26,626 nucleotides of DNA. Origin: SCTG01 sp036005325 (GTDB lineage Bacteria; Nitrospirota; Nitrospiria; Nitrospirales; NS-4). The stretch is from assembly GCA_036005325.1 (NCBI GenBank), contig DASYQR010000036.1:1-26626 (forward strand), read 5' to 3'. The translations under genes were made by a program, and so were the position numbers. Positions 15,335 through 22,940 of the stretch are shown here, piece by piece (position 1 is the first letter of the stretch; each line of letters begins with the position of its first letter). Below the pieces are notes generated by a model, which saw nothing but the letters and a program-made list of their open reading frames with translations, ran no database searches and had not been told where the DNA came from.

Positions 15335-15618
15335 ATCGTTCCGCCGTGGCCGATCGGAAAGTCGGCGGCGTGCAGCTGGCTGTTGTGCGGCGTGACCTTG
15401 ATGATATCGCCGTCTTTGATCACCGTCGTTTCGGCCGCGATCCGAATGCCTACCGTGAACATGCATTCCGTCTCCTGCCAGATCCGGATCACCTCGGGAA
15501 CCCGATCCTTATGATCAAGGAGAAGCTGCTTTAAGGTGATCGGCTCCTTGAGCTCCCACTCCAGGACCCGCTCGCCATCGGCGGACGTCAGATTGCCCAA
15601 CAAGCGTACCGTGACCAT
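15331..15618 (-). CDS. MoaD/ThiS-like ubiquitin-fold protein
   Basis: The 95-residue product has a beta-grasp pattern like MoaD and ThiS: MVTVRLLGNL at the start, ITLKQLLLDH, and TTVIKDGDIIKVTPH. Members of that family carry sulfur on a C-terminal Gly-Gly. Here Gly-Gly is at 92-93 but is followed by Thr-Ile, and the segment before it (HNSQLHAADFPIGH) is unusually long. It may be a precursor needing trimming, or a relative that no longer carries sulfur. A GGAAGGAAG ribosome-binding site and an extended -10 TGCTATAGT (minus strand, around 15648-15656) lie upstream. The fold assignment is reasonably firm; the function is open. Confidence 0.75.
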   Translation of the reverse strand: MVTVRLLGNLTSADGERVLEWELKEPITLKQLLLDHKDRVPEVIRIWQETECMFTVGIRIAAETTVIKDGDIIKVTPHNSQLHAADFPIGHGGTI

Positions 15619-15712
15619 TGCTTCCGTTTCTTCCTTCCCAAAGCATGACTATAGCACAGATGGCGGATTTTTTGCTGTCCAGGAAGTATGCTACCATAGC
15701 CCCTCGGGGGAC

Positions 15713-15787
15713 GCTGGCGTAGCTCAACGGCAGAGCAGCGGTTTTGTAAACCGCAGGTTGGAGGTTCGATTCCTCTCGCCAGCTCCA
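15713..15787 (+). tRNA. tRNA-Thr(TGT)
   Basis: The acceptor stem is GCTGGCG pairing with CGCCAGC, discriminator T and an encoded CCA. The anticodon arm GCGGT-TTTGTAA-ACCGC gives anticodon TGT (threonine, ACA and related codons). The D arm GCTCAACGGCAGAGC and T loop GGTTCGATTCC are standard. It is followed 2 nt after CCA by the same element that follows tRNA-Glu. Confidence 0.94.
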
Positions 15788-15849
15788 AACAGAGCTAGCT
15801 CGTGCCGCCGCATTCGATCAAATTGCGGCGGATATGCAATACCTCCAGT
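15788..15849 (+). repeat. tRNA-tail structured element, copy 2 (after tRNA-Thr)
   Basis: This shares ACAGAGCTAGCTCG, TTCGATCAAA and GATAT(S)CAATACCTCCAGT with the element after tRNA-Glu (792-852), in the same order, the same spacing within one base, and the same 2-nt offset from CCA to the CAGAG motif. The hairpin CCGCCGCA (15805-15812) pairs perfectly with TGCGGCGG (15824-15831). A further T-A pair after one T-T mismatch closes the loop CGATCAA. The stem sequence differs from copy 1 while pairing is kept. No T-tract follows. Function unknown. Confidence 0.82.
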
Positions 15850-15856
15850 TGTTTAT

Positions 15857-15877
15857 GCTAGCGCGACCCGGAGCCTC
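15857..15877 (+). repeat. Partial tRNA-tail element, copy 3
   Basis: This 21-bp segment matches 826-846 (minus strand) of the tRNA-Glu element at 19 of 21 positions (GCTAGC, then CGACCCGGAGC, then TC). It begins 7 nt after the complete tRNA-Thr element and then diverges. It looks like the 5' half of another copy that was lost or truncated. Confidence 0.6.
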
Positions 15878-15890
15878 TTCTGCCCTTATC

Positions 15891-15919
15891 TTGACTTGCC
15901 CTCGAGGAATCCCTAACCT
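15891..15919 (+). promoter_or_regulatory. Likely promoter of the GAF histidine kinase
   Basis: TTGACT (15891-15896), 17 bp, then TAACCT (15914-15919). A start near 15926 gives a leader of about 38 nt, which holds GGGAGG at 15931-15936. The -35 is strong and the -10 moderate. Confidence 0.45.
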
Positions 15920-15963
15920 GACGTGCCAACGGGAGGCATACCCCTTGGAACAAGGCAGCACGC

Positions 15964-17310
15964 GTGGGTAGCGACTGGAAACCCCCTTCTCCTAGCCCAC
16001 GGCGCTTCAGAGACCGACGCCGGCTGCTGCGCCGGCAACGGGACCATCGGCTGGTCCAGCGCGAGCGGGAGCTGGAGGCGGCGCGACTCATCTGCCAGGC
16101 TCTCTCCCAGCACGTCAACATGGACGACCTGGTCGAAAGCGCCCTCCGCATCGCCCTGGAAGTAGTAGAGGCCGACGCCGGATCAGTGCTCCTGGCCGAC
16201 GATAAATCCAAACAATTGATCTTCCGCTTCGTGATCGGAGAGAAGGCGGAACAGTTGCGCGGAACAGCCATTCCCTGGGATAAGGGCGTCGCCGGAGCGG
16301 TTTTCCAATCAGGGGAACCGGCGATCATCAGTGACGTGGCCAGGGATACCCGCCACTTTACCGGTGTGGATCATTCCACCGGATTCAAGACCCGCGATAT
16401 GATCACGATCCCGCTGAAGCGCTGGGAAGGCGTGCCCATCGGAGTCCTTCAAGTCTTGAACAAGCGCGAGGGGCAGCTCAACAAGGATGACATCGCCATC
16501 CTGACCATCATCTCCGCCCTCGCGTCTCAAGCCATTGAGCAGGCGCGCCTGTTCGAAACTGCCAAGCTGGCCGAGGTAGCACGCCTCATCGGGGATATCG
16601 GTCATGATATCAAAAACTTGCTCACGCCGGTGGTCACCGGCGGCGAGTTCCTGCAAACCGAGCTCAACAAGCTCTTCAGCAGTCTGTCCGCCTCAGGGAT
16701 CAGCGGGACTCAGACGAACCAGGATCTGTGCAACCGCGTGATCGGGTTGCTTCGGAACGCCGCCCGTCGCATCCAGGATCGGGTGAAGGAGATCGGAGAC
16801 TGCGTCAAGGGCCTGAGCACACCGCCCCGATTCGCCCCGTGCCTAGTCGGACACGTGGTCGGCGATGTCATCAAAACGTTGTGCATGCTCGCTGATGAGA
16901 AAAATATCTCTCTCCGGGCGGAAGGCCTCGACTTGCTCCCGCCGATTACCGCCGACGAACGCCGGCTCTTCAACGCGTTCTACAATCTGATCCATAATGC
17001 GATCTCGGTCGTGCCCGGAGGAGGGTTCGTCACCGTCAGCGGACAGGTTGAGCTACAGACCGGACTTCTTCTCCTTTCCATCTGCGATAACGGACGCGGC
17101 ATGCCTCCCGAGATCCGTGACAGCCTCTTCACCTCCCGCGCCATCAGTCATAAGATGGGCGGCACCGGGCTGGGCACCAAAATCGTCAAAGACGTGGTGG
17201 ACGCCCACGGCGGGCAAATCACGGTCGAGAGCAAGGAAGGCGTGGGGACTACCATCCACATCTGCCTGCCCATGCAGCAACCCAGCGCCACGGGCACTCC
17301 CGCCCGCTAA
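15964..17310 (+). CDS. Cytosolic GAF-domain sensor histidine kinase
   Basis: The 448-residue protein has an arginine-rich N-terminus and a coiled stretch (about 30-45). A GAF domain (about 48-195; ADAGSVLLAD, DKGVAGAVFQSGEPAIISD, GVLQVLNK) follows, then a kinase core. The phospho-acceptor is probably H214 in IGDIGHDIKNLL. The ATPase has N345 (NLIHNAIS), DNGRGM 375-380 and GGTGLGT 399-405. There is no membrane segment, so the GAF domain should sense a cytoplasmic signal. No response regulator gene is adjacent. The GTG at 15964 is the first usable start after an in-frame stop at 15919. GGGAGG lies 27 nt upstream and instead suits a TTG at 15945 that encodes only eight residues, so the start is uncertain. 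Confidence 0.88.
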   Translation: MGSDWKPPSPSPRRFRDRRRLLRRQRDHRLVQRERELEAARLICQALSQHVNMDDLVESALRIALEVVEADAGSVLLADDKSKQLIFRFVIGEKAEQLRGTAIPWDKGVAGAVFQSGEPAIISDVARDTRHFTGVDHSTGFKTRDMITIPLKRWEGVPIGVLQVLNKREGQLNKDDIAILTIISALASQAIEQARLFETAKLAEVARLIGDIGHDIKNLLTPVVTGGEFLQTELNKLFSSLSASGISGTQTNQDLCNRVIGLLRNAARRIQDRVKEIGDCVKGLSTPPRFAPCLVGHVVGDVIKTLCMLADEKNISLRAEGLDLLPPITADERRLFNAFYNLIHNAISVVPGGGFVTVSGQVELQTGLLLLSICDNGRGMPPEIRDSLFTSRAISHKMGGTGLGTKIVKDVVDAHGGQITVESKEGVGTTIHICLPMQQPSATGTPAR

Positions 17311-17318
17311 TTTCCCTC

Positions 17319-18845
17319 TTAGAGCACGCGCCTGTCGAGGCTTCGATATTGAATCGCTTCGGCCACATGCTCGGCGGCGATCGAGTCTTTCTGCGCCAGA
17401 TCGGCGATCGTGCGTGCTACTTTCAGAATCCGCATGTAGGCCCTCGCCGAGAGCCCGAGGCGCGCGACGGCTTGTTCGATCAGTGCCTGTCCTGGCCCAT
17501 CAATCCGACAATGCTTTTTGATCTGGGCGGGGCGAAGCTGAGCATTGTTGTGGGTACGGGACCCGTGGTATCGCTCGACTTGCCGCACGCGGGCTGCGAT
17601 GACGCGCCCTCGAATCGTCGAGGACTCCTCGCCCCGCTCATCCGCCGCCAGATCCCGAAAGGGAACAGCCGGCACCTCCACGTGCAGATCGATGCGGTCC
17701 AGCAACGGCCCGGACACCCGCGTGCGATACCGTTGGATCTGCACGGGACTGCAGACACAGGGCCGGATTCGGTCGCCCAGGAACCCGCACGGGCAGGGAT
17801 TCATCGCAGCCACCAGCATCACCCGAGCGGGATAGGTCAGAGCCGCCATCACCCGCGTGATCGAGATAGTGCCCTCCTCCAACGGCTGTCTGAGACTTTC
17901 CAGCACGTTGCGGCGGTATTCGGGCAATTCGTCGAGAAATAGCACGCCGTTATGCGCCAGCGAAATTTCTCCCGGTCGCGGCACTGTGCCCCCGCCGATC
18001 AAGCCGGCATCCGAGATCGAGTGATGCGGCGCCCGGAACGGACGGACCAAGAGGAGGGGTTGATCCGGTCGAAGCGTGCCCGCCACACTATGGATGCGGG
18101 TGCTTTCAATGGCTTCCTCAAGGGTCATCGGGGGAAGCACCCCGGACAACCGTTGCGCCAGCATCGTCTTGCCGGACCCCGGCGGGCCGACGAGCAACAC
18201 GTTATGGCCGCCGGCCGCCGAGACTTCCAACGCCCGCTTGGCATGCTGCTGGCCACGCACATCCGCAAAATCAGCCACTCCGTTCTGGGAGAGGCGTGGC
18301 TGTGCGATATTCCTCTCCAAGGGCATCACGCTCTGCGTCCCTCTGAGATGCTCGATGACTTGGGGAATCGTCGAAACCGGATAGACCGGAACGTCGTCAA
18401 CGATGGCTGCCTCCTGGGCATTCTCAACCGGCACGAGCAAGCCTTTGACGGCTCGCCGCCGGCAGGCCAGCGCCATCGAGAGTACGCCGTGAACCGGCTT
18501 GACTCCTCCCTCCAGCGAGACTTCGCCCACCATCACGATCTCGCGCAACACCTCAGCCGGAACGAGGCCTTCAGCAGCCAGGATCCCCACAGCCATAGGC
18601 AGATCGAAACCGGAACCTTCTTTGCGCAGATCGGCCGGGGCCAGATTGATGGTGATCTTCCGCTGGGGAAAGCTGAAGCCGCTGTTGCGCAGAGCCGACC
18701 GGACCCGGTCACGGCTTTCCCGCACCGTCATGTCCGGCAAGCCGACCACCGTAAACATGGGCAAGCCGGCCGCAAGGTCCACTTCCACTTCAACGGAATG
18801 GGCCTCTAAACCGTTGACCGCCACGCTGTAGACCTTGGCCAGCAT
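17319..18845 (-). CDS. comM: Mg-chelatase-like AAA ATPase ComM/YifB
   Basis: The 508-residue AAA+ protein of the ComM family is a hexameric helicase that extends heteroduplex during natural transformation and recombination. The N-terminal Lon-like domain starts MLAKVYSVAVNGLEA. Walker A is GPPGSGKT (220-227), followed by GVLFLDELPEY as Walker B. A four-cysteine segment CPCGFLGDRIRPCVC and the C-terminal LSARAYMRILKVARTIADL complete the family pattern. The start is ATG 18845, preceded on the minus strand by AGGAGGG; a longer frame reaching 19055 runs through the divergent gene and is not credible. It converges on the histidine kinase with an 8-nt gap. Confidence 0.94.
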   Translation of the reverse strand: MLAKVYSVAVNGLEAHSVEVEVDLAAGLPMFTVVGLPDMTVRESRDRVRSALRNSGFSFPQRKITINLAPADLRKEGSGFDLPMAVGILAAEGLVPAEVLREIVMVGEVSLEGGVKPVHGVLSMALACRRRAVKGLLVPVENAQEAAIVDDVPVYPVSTIPQVIEHLRGTQSVMPLERNIAQPRLSQNGVADFADVRGQQHAKRALEVSAAGGHNVLLVGPPGSGKTMLAQRLSGVLPPMTLEEAIESTRIHSVAGTLRPDQPLLLVRPFRAPHHSISDAGLIGGGTVPRPGEISLAHNGVLFLDELPEYRRNVLESLRQPLEEGTISITRVMAALTYPARVMLVAAMNPCPCGFLGDRIRPCVCSPVQIQRYRTRVSGPLLDRIDLHVEVPAVPFRDLAADERGEESSTIRGRVIAARVRQVERYHGSRTHNNAQLRPAQIKKHCRIDGPGQALIEQAVARLGLSARAYMRILKVARTIADLAQKDSIAAEHVAEAIQYRSLDRRVL

Positions 18846-18897
18846 TGTCCCTCCTGAGAATGAGACAACGCCGAGGGGGAAAAGGTACAATCGCGCC

Positions 18898-19410
18898 ATG
18901 GATCTTTGTCTCGCGGCGCTCACCATCGCATGGGCTGTGGGGGTCTCTCCTGCCGCCGGCGAGCCCAGCCGCCCCCTGGTCGGGCACGTGATGGCGCTGC
19001 TGGCAACGTTCGAACAGGCCGACGTCCTGCCGCCCGAGAACTCGCCGGAGGCCAATGCGCTGGTTCACGCCTTGATTCAGACGCAAGCCGCTCTCACCAA
19101 GAGCACGAACCAGGCAACCCGCAAGTGGTTCACCGACGCTCTGCGCCGAGGCGCGTCCCCGGGAACCACACTCAGCCCGCATGACGGCCTCACCTCTCGC
19201 ACCCTGGAGGCCATCCTGGCCTATGCCGCGACAGACCCACCGGCAGACCGTCCCGACGTCCTGGCAGGGCTGATGGAATTCAACGTCAGCCAGGCCGATC
19301 TGGACCGCCTGACGCGGGTCTACGGACAAGCCAGAGATCGGTTCCGCACGGCCGCTCAGGACATCCACCGGGTCTATGAGGCCCAACGGCAAACCATGCC
19401 GTTTCGCTGA
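18898..19410 (+). CDS. Predicted exported protein, unknown function
   Basis: From ATG 18898 the product is 170 residues. The start MDLCLAALTIAWAVGVSPAAGEP looks like a signal peptide, with cleavage likely after AAG. The mature part is helical and soluble, with segments such as HVMALLATFEQADVLPPE and RTLEAILAYAATD, and no motif I recognise. The longer frame from 18835 would start inside the comM leader and place charged residues ahead of the signal, so I chose the later ATG. It is divergent from comM. The ribosome-binding site is poor (GGGGGAAAAGG about 15 nt upstream). Confidence 0.65.
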   Translation: MDLCLAALTIAWAVGVSPAAGEPSRPLVGHVMALLATFEQADVLPPENSPEANALVHALIQTQAALTKSTNQATRKWFTDALRRGASPGTTLSPHDGLTSRTLEAILAYAATDPPADRPDVLAGLMEFNVSQADLDRLTRVYGQARDRFRTAAQDIHRVYEAQRQTMPFR

Positions 19411-19414
19411 CCCT

Positions 19415-19443
19415 TTTATTCATCGCGGGCGATCTGCTATGAT
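19415..19443 (+). promoter_or_regulatory. Extended -10 promoter before the Lrp-like gene
   Basis: TGCTATGAT gives an extended -10 with TATGAT at 19438-19443. The -35 at 19415-19420 (TTTATT) is weak, as is usual for extended -10 promoters. It lies just after the stop of the exported-protein gene and about 40 nt before the next ATG. Confidence 0.45.
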
Positions 19444-19480
19444 CGCTCGCACAAGCCACGAGCCACACAGGGAGGCACCC

Positions 19481-19717
19481 ATGGCCACGAAAGCCTATAT
19501 CCTGATCAAGGTCAAAGCAGGCAAGACCAAGGACGTCGTCAAATCCTTGAAGGCGCTCCACGGGGTCCAGCAAGTGCACCCCTGCTTCGGCCAGCCCGAC
19601 ATCTTCAGCTTCATTGAAGTGAATGACGAGAAGGCTCTGTCCGACATCGTCATCTCAAAAATCCATACCATCGATGGCGTCGAGGAAACCGACACGCACA
19701 TCGTCGCCGAAACCTGA
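19481..19717 (+). CDS. Stand-alone Lrp/AsnC ligand-binding (RAM) domain protein
   Basis: The 78-residue product is only the alpha-beta ligand-binding domain of Lrp/AsnC regulators, with no DNA-binding helix-turn-helix. The pattern AYILIKVKAGKTKDVVKSL, then VHPCFGQPDIFSFIEV and VEETDTHIVAE, matches that domain. Such stand-alone domains form oligomers and bind amino acids or other small effectors; some modulate full-length regulators. GGGAGG lies 6 nt before ATG 19481, which decides the start. It has its own extended -10 promoter. Confidence 0.85.
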   Translation: MATKAYILIKVKAGKTKDVVKSLKALHGVQQVHPCFGQPDIFSFIEVNDEKALSDIVISKIHTIDGVEETDTHIVAET

Positions 19718-19744
19718 TCCGTTACACCCGATAGGTTGACACCC

Positions 19745-19936
19745 GTGCGCACCATCAGCCTGATGCGAGGACCGTTTCAATTGTGCGATCCCTGTTACGA
19801 AATCGTCGTGGCGGAGAAGCTCGTGGACGACAGAAACGTCGCCTCTGACCACGATGCCGTCTTCGACCACGTCTGTCCCAACTGCTACGACCGAAACAGA
19901 CCCTTAATCGACGACATGCTGGGCAGCAGCGAATGA
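19745..19936 (+). CDS. Small CxxC...CxxC protein (zinc-ribbon-like), unknown
   Basis: The 63-residue frame contains two CxxC pairs, CDPC (residues 14-17) and CPNC (44-47), spaced like a small zinc ribbon. The rest is acidic. The start is probably GTG 19745, which has GATAGG upstream; ATG 19763 would still keep both cysteine pairs, and TTG 19736 is also in frame. It lies between the Lrp-like and prohibitin genes on the same strand, with gaps of 27 nt on each side. I do not recognise the family. Confidence 0.6.
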   Translation: MRTISLMRGPFQLCDPCYEIVVAEKLVDDRNVASDHDAVFDHVCPNCYDRNRPLIDDMLGSSE

Positions 19937-19963
19937 ACTGCGCCTGGCTTGAAGGGAGCGCGT

Positions 19964-20797
19964 ATGGCCTTGAATAAAGATTTCGATCCCCTCAGCGAGG
20001 TGCCCGGCCTTAAGAAAATAAGCCCTTTCGCGATCGTGGCCGTGGTTCTGATCCTCCTCTGGCTGTTCTCTCCCATTGTCAATATCGGGGCGGTCGAACG
20101 GGGCGTTGTCTTCAACAAACTGAACGGCAAGCTCAAAGTGATCGGGACCGGCTTCAATATTATCGTGCCGTTCGTGGAAGAGGTATACAGAATGGATGTC
20201 AGCACCCGCAAGTCGGACACACGGGCCACGGCCGCATCCAAGGACCTCCAGACGGTGGCGACCGAGATCGTGTTGAACTACCATTTGATGCCGGACAAGG
20301 TGGACAAAATTTATCAGGAGTTCAAGACGGAAACCGACAAGCGCTTTGTTGATCCGACCATTCAGGAAGTGGTCAAGGGCGTGACCGCCAAGTTCACTGC
20401 CGAAGAACTGATCACCAAACGCCAGCTCGTCAAGGAGGAGATGCAGGAAACCATGCAGGCGCGAATGATCAAGTCTCATATTGCGCTGGACGCGTTGAGC
20501 ATCACCGATTTCCAGTTCTCCAAGATCTTCAACGAGGCGATTGAATCCAAGCAGACGGCCGAGCAGTTGGCCTTGAAGGCCCAGCGGGACTTGGAACGGG
20601 TCAAAATCGAAGGCCAGCAGAAGGTCGTGCAGGCCAGAGCGGAAGCGGAATCTCAGCGGATTCAGAAAGAGACGATCAGCCCGATCATCTTGCAACTCCG
20701 GGCGATCGAAAAATGGGACGGCAAATTCCCGCAGGTGATGGGGGGAAGCGGGGCCATGCCTTTCATCAACATCGATGCCGGGAGCGTGAAGAAATAA
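19964..20797 (+). CDS. Prohibitin/SPFH-domain membrane protein
   Basis: The 277-residue protein has one N-terminal membrane anchor (about 21-40, FAIVAVVLILLWLFSPIVNIG). An SPFH/prohibitin domain (AVERGVVFNKLNGKLKVIGTGFNIIVPFVEEVYRMDV, TVATEIVLNYHLMPDKV) follows, then a long coiled coil (about 160-235) rich in K, E and Q. Prohibitin-like proteins build large ring or cage assemblies on the membrane and often act with AAA proteases. The ATG at 19964 has AAGGGAG upstream; a TTG at 19949 is less likely. Its TAA overlaps the ATG of the dienelactone hydrolase gene. Confidence 0.92.
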   Translation: MALNKDFDPLSEVPGLKKISPFAIVAVVLILLWLFSPIVNIGAVERGVVFNKLNGKLKVIGTGFNIIVPFVEEVYRMDVSTRKSDTRATAASKDLQTVATEIVLNYHLMPDKVDKIYQEFKTETDKRFVDPTIQEVVKGVTAKFTAEELITKRQLVKEEMQETMQARMIKSHIALDALSITDFQFSKIFNEAIESKQTAEQLALKAQRDLERVKIEGQQKVVQARAEAESQRIQKETISPIILQLRAIEKWDGKFPQVMGGSGAMPFINIDAGSVKK

Positions 20798-21618
20798 TGA
20801 GGTTCGACCGGAAAGACATCGGCTCGGCCAACGTCCGCTTTCCCGCGGGCACCGGTATGCCCGACCCTTTGGATGTGGCCATCGATCCGTATGCGAAGAC
20901 GAAAGTCGCGAAACAGGTGTACGTCAAAGGGTTCCAGGCATGGCCGCAGACCGGCGGGCCGTTTCCCGCGGTGATCATTCTCCATGAGTGGTGGGGGCTC
21001 AACGCCCACTTCCAGGATCTCACATACCGGCTGGCGCAGCATGGCTACGTGGCCCTTGCCGTGGATCAGTACAGCCGCATCGGAGGGGCGGTGACCAGCG
21101 ACGCTGAATTCGCCGGTCAACTCATGGCCAAACTCAAGCCCTCCGACGTGATGCAAGACTTGAATGCGGCCACCGAATATTTGAACTTCCAGGAATACGT
21201 CAAGAAAAACCGGATCGCGGTTCTCGGATTTTGCATGGGCGGCTCCCACGCGCTCAGCTATGCCTGCGCCAGGCGCCAACTGCGGGCAGCCGTGGCTTTC
21301 TACGGGAAAGTTCCTCAAGATACACTCTCAGGCCTGCAGTGCCCCGTGCTCTACCATCAGGCAGAGCATGACGACTGGATCACGCAGGAGGAGGTGGACC
21401 ATTTGGTTCAGACGCTGACCGCTCGGAAGGTGCCGTGCGAGGTCCACAAATACCCGGGTACCTCCCACGCCTTCTTCAACGATACGAGACCGGAAGTCTT
21501 CAACGCGGACGCGGCGGCAGAAGCCTGGGCTCGGACCCTGGCTTTTCTGGACACCTATATCCTGGCCGACCATCCCGGCGTCCGGCCGCTCCCCGACTCG
21601 CAACGGATCAGGTTGTAA
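20797..21618 (+). CDS. Dienelactone hydrolase family protein
   Basis: This 273-residue alpha/beta hydrolase belongs to the dienelactone hydrolase family. The nucleophile is C146 in GFCMGGS, the acid is D192 or D193 (AEHDDW), and the histidine is H224 (GTSHAFF). E64 in HEWWG is the family's conserved glutamate near the nucleophile. There is no signal peptide. The ATG is fused to the prohibitin stop (TAATG), implying translational coupling. No aromatic degradation genes are nearby, so the substrate is not predictable and a housekeeping ester- or lactone-hydrolysing role is as likely. Confidence 0.92.
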   Translation: MRFDRKDIGSANVRFPAGTGMPDPLDVAIDPYAKTKVAKQVYVKGFQAWPQTGGPFPAVIILHEWWGLNAHFQDLTYRLAQHGYVALAVDQYSRIGGAVTSDAEFAGQLMAKLKPSDVMQDLNAATEYLNFQEYVKKNRIAVLGFCMGGSHALSYACARRQLRAAVAFYGKVPQDTLSGLQCPVLYHQAEHDDWITQEEVDHLVQTLTARKVPCEVHKYPGTSHAFFNDTRPEVFNADAAAEAWARTLAFLDTYILADHPGVRPLPDSQRIRL

Positions 21619-21632
21619 GAAAGGACGCGCCG

Positions 21633-22301
21633 ATGACATGCCCACTGTGCGGAACCGGCATCTTGCCTGGGAAAATCTGCCTGGGATGCGGGTACGATCC
21701 CAGCAAGCCGGAAATTCGGCCGCGCGCAAAACCAGGGCCTCCGCCGCCACGACCAGTTCGCGCCCAGTCTTTCAGGAACCCGGCCAGGTCCGAAAAGAAA
21801 GCCAAACCCAAACTGAAGGTACAGGCGCCGCCCCCGGAGGACATCACCGATGAGATCGAGGACAAGGAGTCGGCCGATGCCCAACCAGCGGCACCGCCTC
21901 CGGCCCCAGCCGCGCAACCATTATTCTCTCCTCCTCTTCCTCCTTCCCCCATCGCACAGCGAGCCCAGCTGCCGGAAGAAACCGTCCAGGTCACCACGCA
22001 AGCAGCCTTTGAGGGCTATCCCATCGTCGCGTATAGAGGTCTCGTGGTTTCCTCTATCGCCATACGTGTGGGTGAGCCGAGTGAATTGTGGGCAGAAGGG
22101 CAGGACATCCGGCGACTGAGCGGGGGACCGCTCGGATTGAGGCTGCGCAAAGCGATCGATGTGGCGGTTGCCGATCTGAAGATGGAGGCGATAGACCGTG
22201 GCGCCAACGCGGTTTTGGGATTGCGCCTCGAATTCTTACCCGTTCAAGGGAACATGGCGATTCTGACCGCGATGGGAACGGCCGTCACCCTGGAGTCCTA
22301 G
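21633..22301 (+). CDS. Zinc-ribbon plus YbjQ/UPF0145-type protein
   Basis: The 222-residue protein begins with a zinc-ribbon-like MTCPLCG...CLGCG (residues 3-19). A low-complexity proline-rich linker (about 25-120) follows, then a YbjQ-like domain (about 130-222). That domain shows GEPSELWAEGQDIRRLSGG, ALKMEA-type helices and RGANAVLGLRLEFLPVQG. YbjQ domains form ring-like oligomers and are annotated as possible metal binders, with no settled role. The ATG at 21633 is preceded by AAAGGACG. It follows the hydrolase gene by 14 nt. The fusion of ribbon and YbjQ domain is noteworthy. Confidence 0.8.
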   Translation: MTCPLCGTGILPGKICLGCGYDPSKPEIRPRAKPGPPPPRPVRAQSFRNPARSEKKAKPKLKVQAPPPEDITDEIEDKESADAQPAAPPPAPAAQPLFSPPLPPSPIAQRAQLPEETVQVTTQAAFEGYPIVAYRGLVVSSIAIRVGEPSELWAEGQDIRRLSGGPLGLRLRKAIDVAVADLKMEAIDRGANAVLGLRLEFLPVQGNMAILTAMGTAVTLES

Positions 22302-22325
22302 CCCCTTTCCGCGTCAGGCAGGCGT

Positions 22326-22940
22326 ATGTCCATCACCCGTCAACTGCAGCGTTACTTTCTGGCCGGCCTCGTCGTCATCGTCCCCGTCTGGGGCACGTTC
22401 CTCATCCTCAAGGCGCTGTTCGCCGCGCTGGACGGCGCGCTCGTGACTGTGTTGGGGTCTCGGGTCAGCTCGTCGATCCCTGGGCTTGGCGCCCTCACCT
22501 TCCTTCTGCTGATTTTCATCAGCGGCGCGCTCGCCTCCAATTTGCTGGGCCAGCGCCTCGTCAAGTCCTGGGAGACGGCCCTCCTTCACATCCCGCTCGT
22601 ACGGAGCATCTACACGACCTTCAAATCCGCGACCGACATCTTCGCCTTCATGGACCGGCAACGTGAAAACCGGATCGTCCTGCTCCCTTTCCCGCGCACC
22701 GGCCTCTATGCCATCGGTCTTCTCATGGGGGAAGCGCCCGAGGCGCTCCAGCTCGCATCACAGGGCCGGCTGAGCCTGGTGTTCGTCCCGACCGCCCCCC
22801 ATCCATTCACAGGATATCTGGCCCTCGTCCTCAATCATGAACTGATCACGCTGTCGATGGGCTTTCACGACGCGATGAAGATGCAGTTCTCCTGCGGCCT
22901 GTATATTCCCCCAGCGTCGCTGGATTCCCATCCGATGTAG
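22326..22940 (+). CDS. DUF502 family membrane protein
   Basis: The 204-residue protein has two membrane segments near the N-terminus (about 9-35 and 55-75) and the DUF502 signature. This comprises GLVVIVPVWGT, SIPGLGALTFLLLIFISG, and HIPLVRSIYTTFKSATD. The soluble C-terminal part has VLLPFPRTGLYAIGLLMG and LVFVPTAPHPFTGYL. The molecular function of the family is unknown. The ribosome-binding site is weak. The stop codon TAG (22938-22940) lies inside the left edge of the cloverleaf-like repeat. Confidence 0.88.
   Translation: MSITRQLQRYFLAGLVVIVPVWGTFLILKALFAALDGALVTVLGSRVSSSIPGLGALTFLLLIFISGALASNLLGQRLVKSWETALLHIPLVRSIYTTFKSATDIFAFMDRQRENRIVLLPFPRTGLYAIGLLMGEAPEALQLASQGRLSLVFVPTAPHPFTGYLALVLNHELITLSMGFHDAMKMQFSCGLYIPPASLDSHPM

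Noticed and set aside
15805..15831. Intrinsic terminator of tRNA-Thr
   Set aside because: The stem is strong but no T-run follows, and the hairpin is part of a larger conserved element.
15788..15849. Integron attC site or phage attachment site after tRNA-Thr
   Set aside because: No attC core sites and no integrase or phage genes are nearby. The same element follows a different tRNA on the other strand, which an attachment site for one tRNA would not explain.
15945..15971. Eight-residue upstream ORF before the histidine kinase
   Set aside because: A TTG with well-placed GGGAGG reads eight residues and overlaps the kinase start, but so short a frame with a rare start codon is not enough to call a gene.
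18846..19055. 70-residue N-terminal extension of comM
   Set aside because: The extension runs through the divergent exported-protein gene, and a strong AGGAGGG sits before the ATG at 18845, where the family begins.
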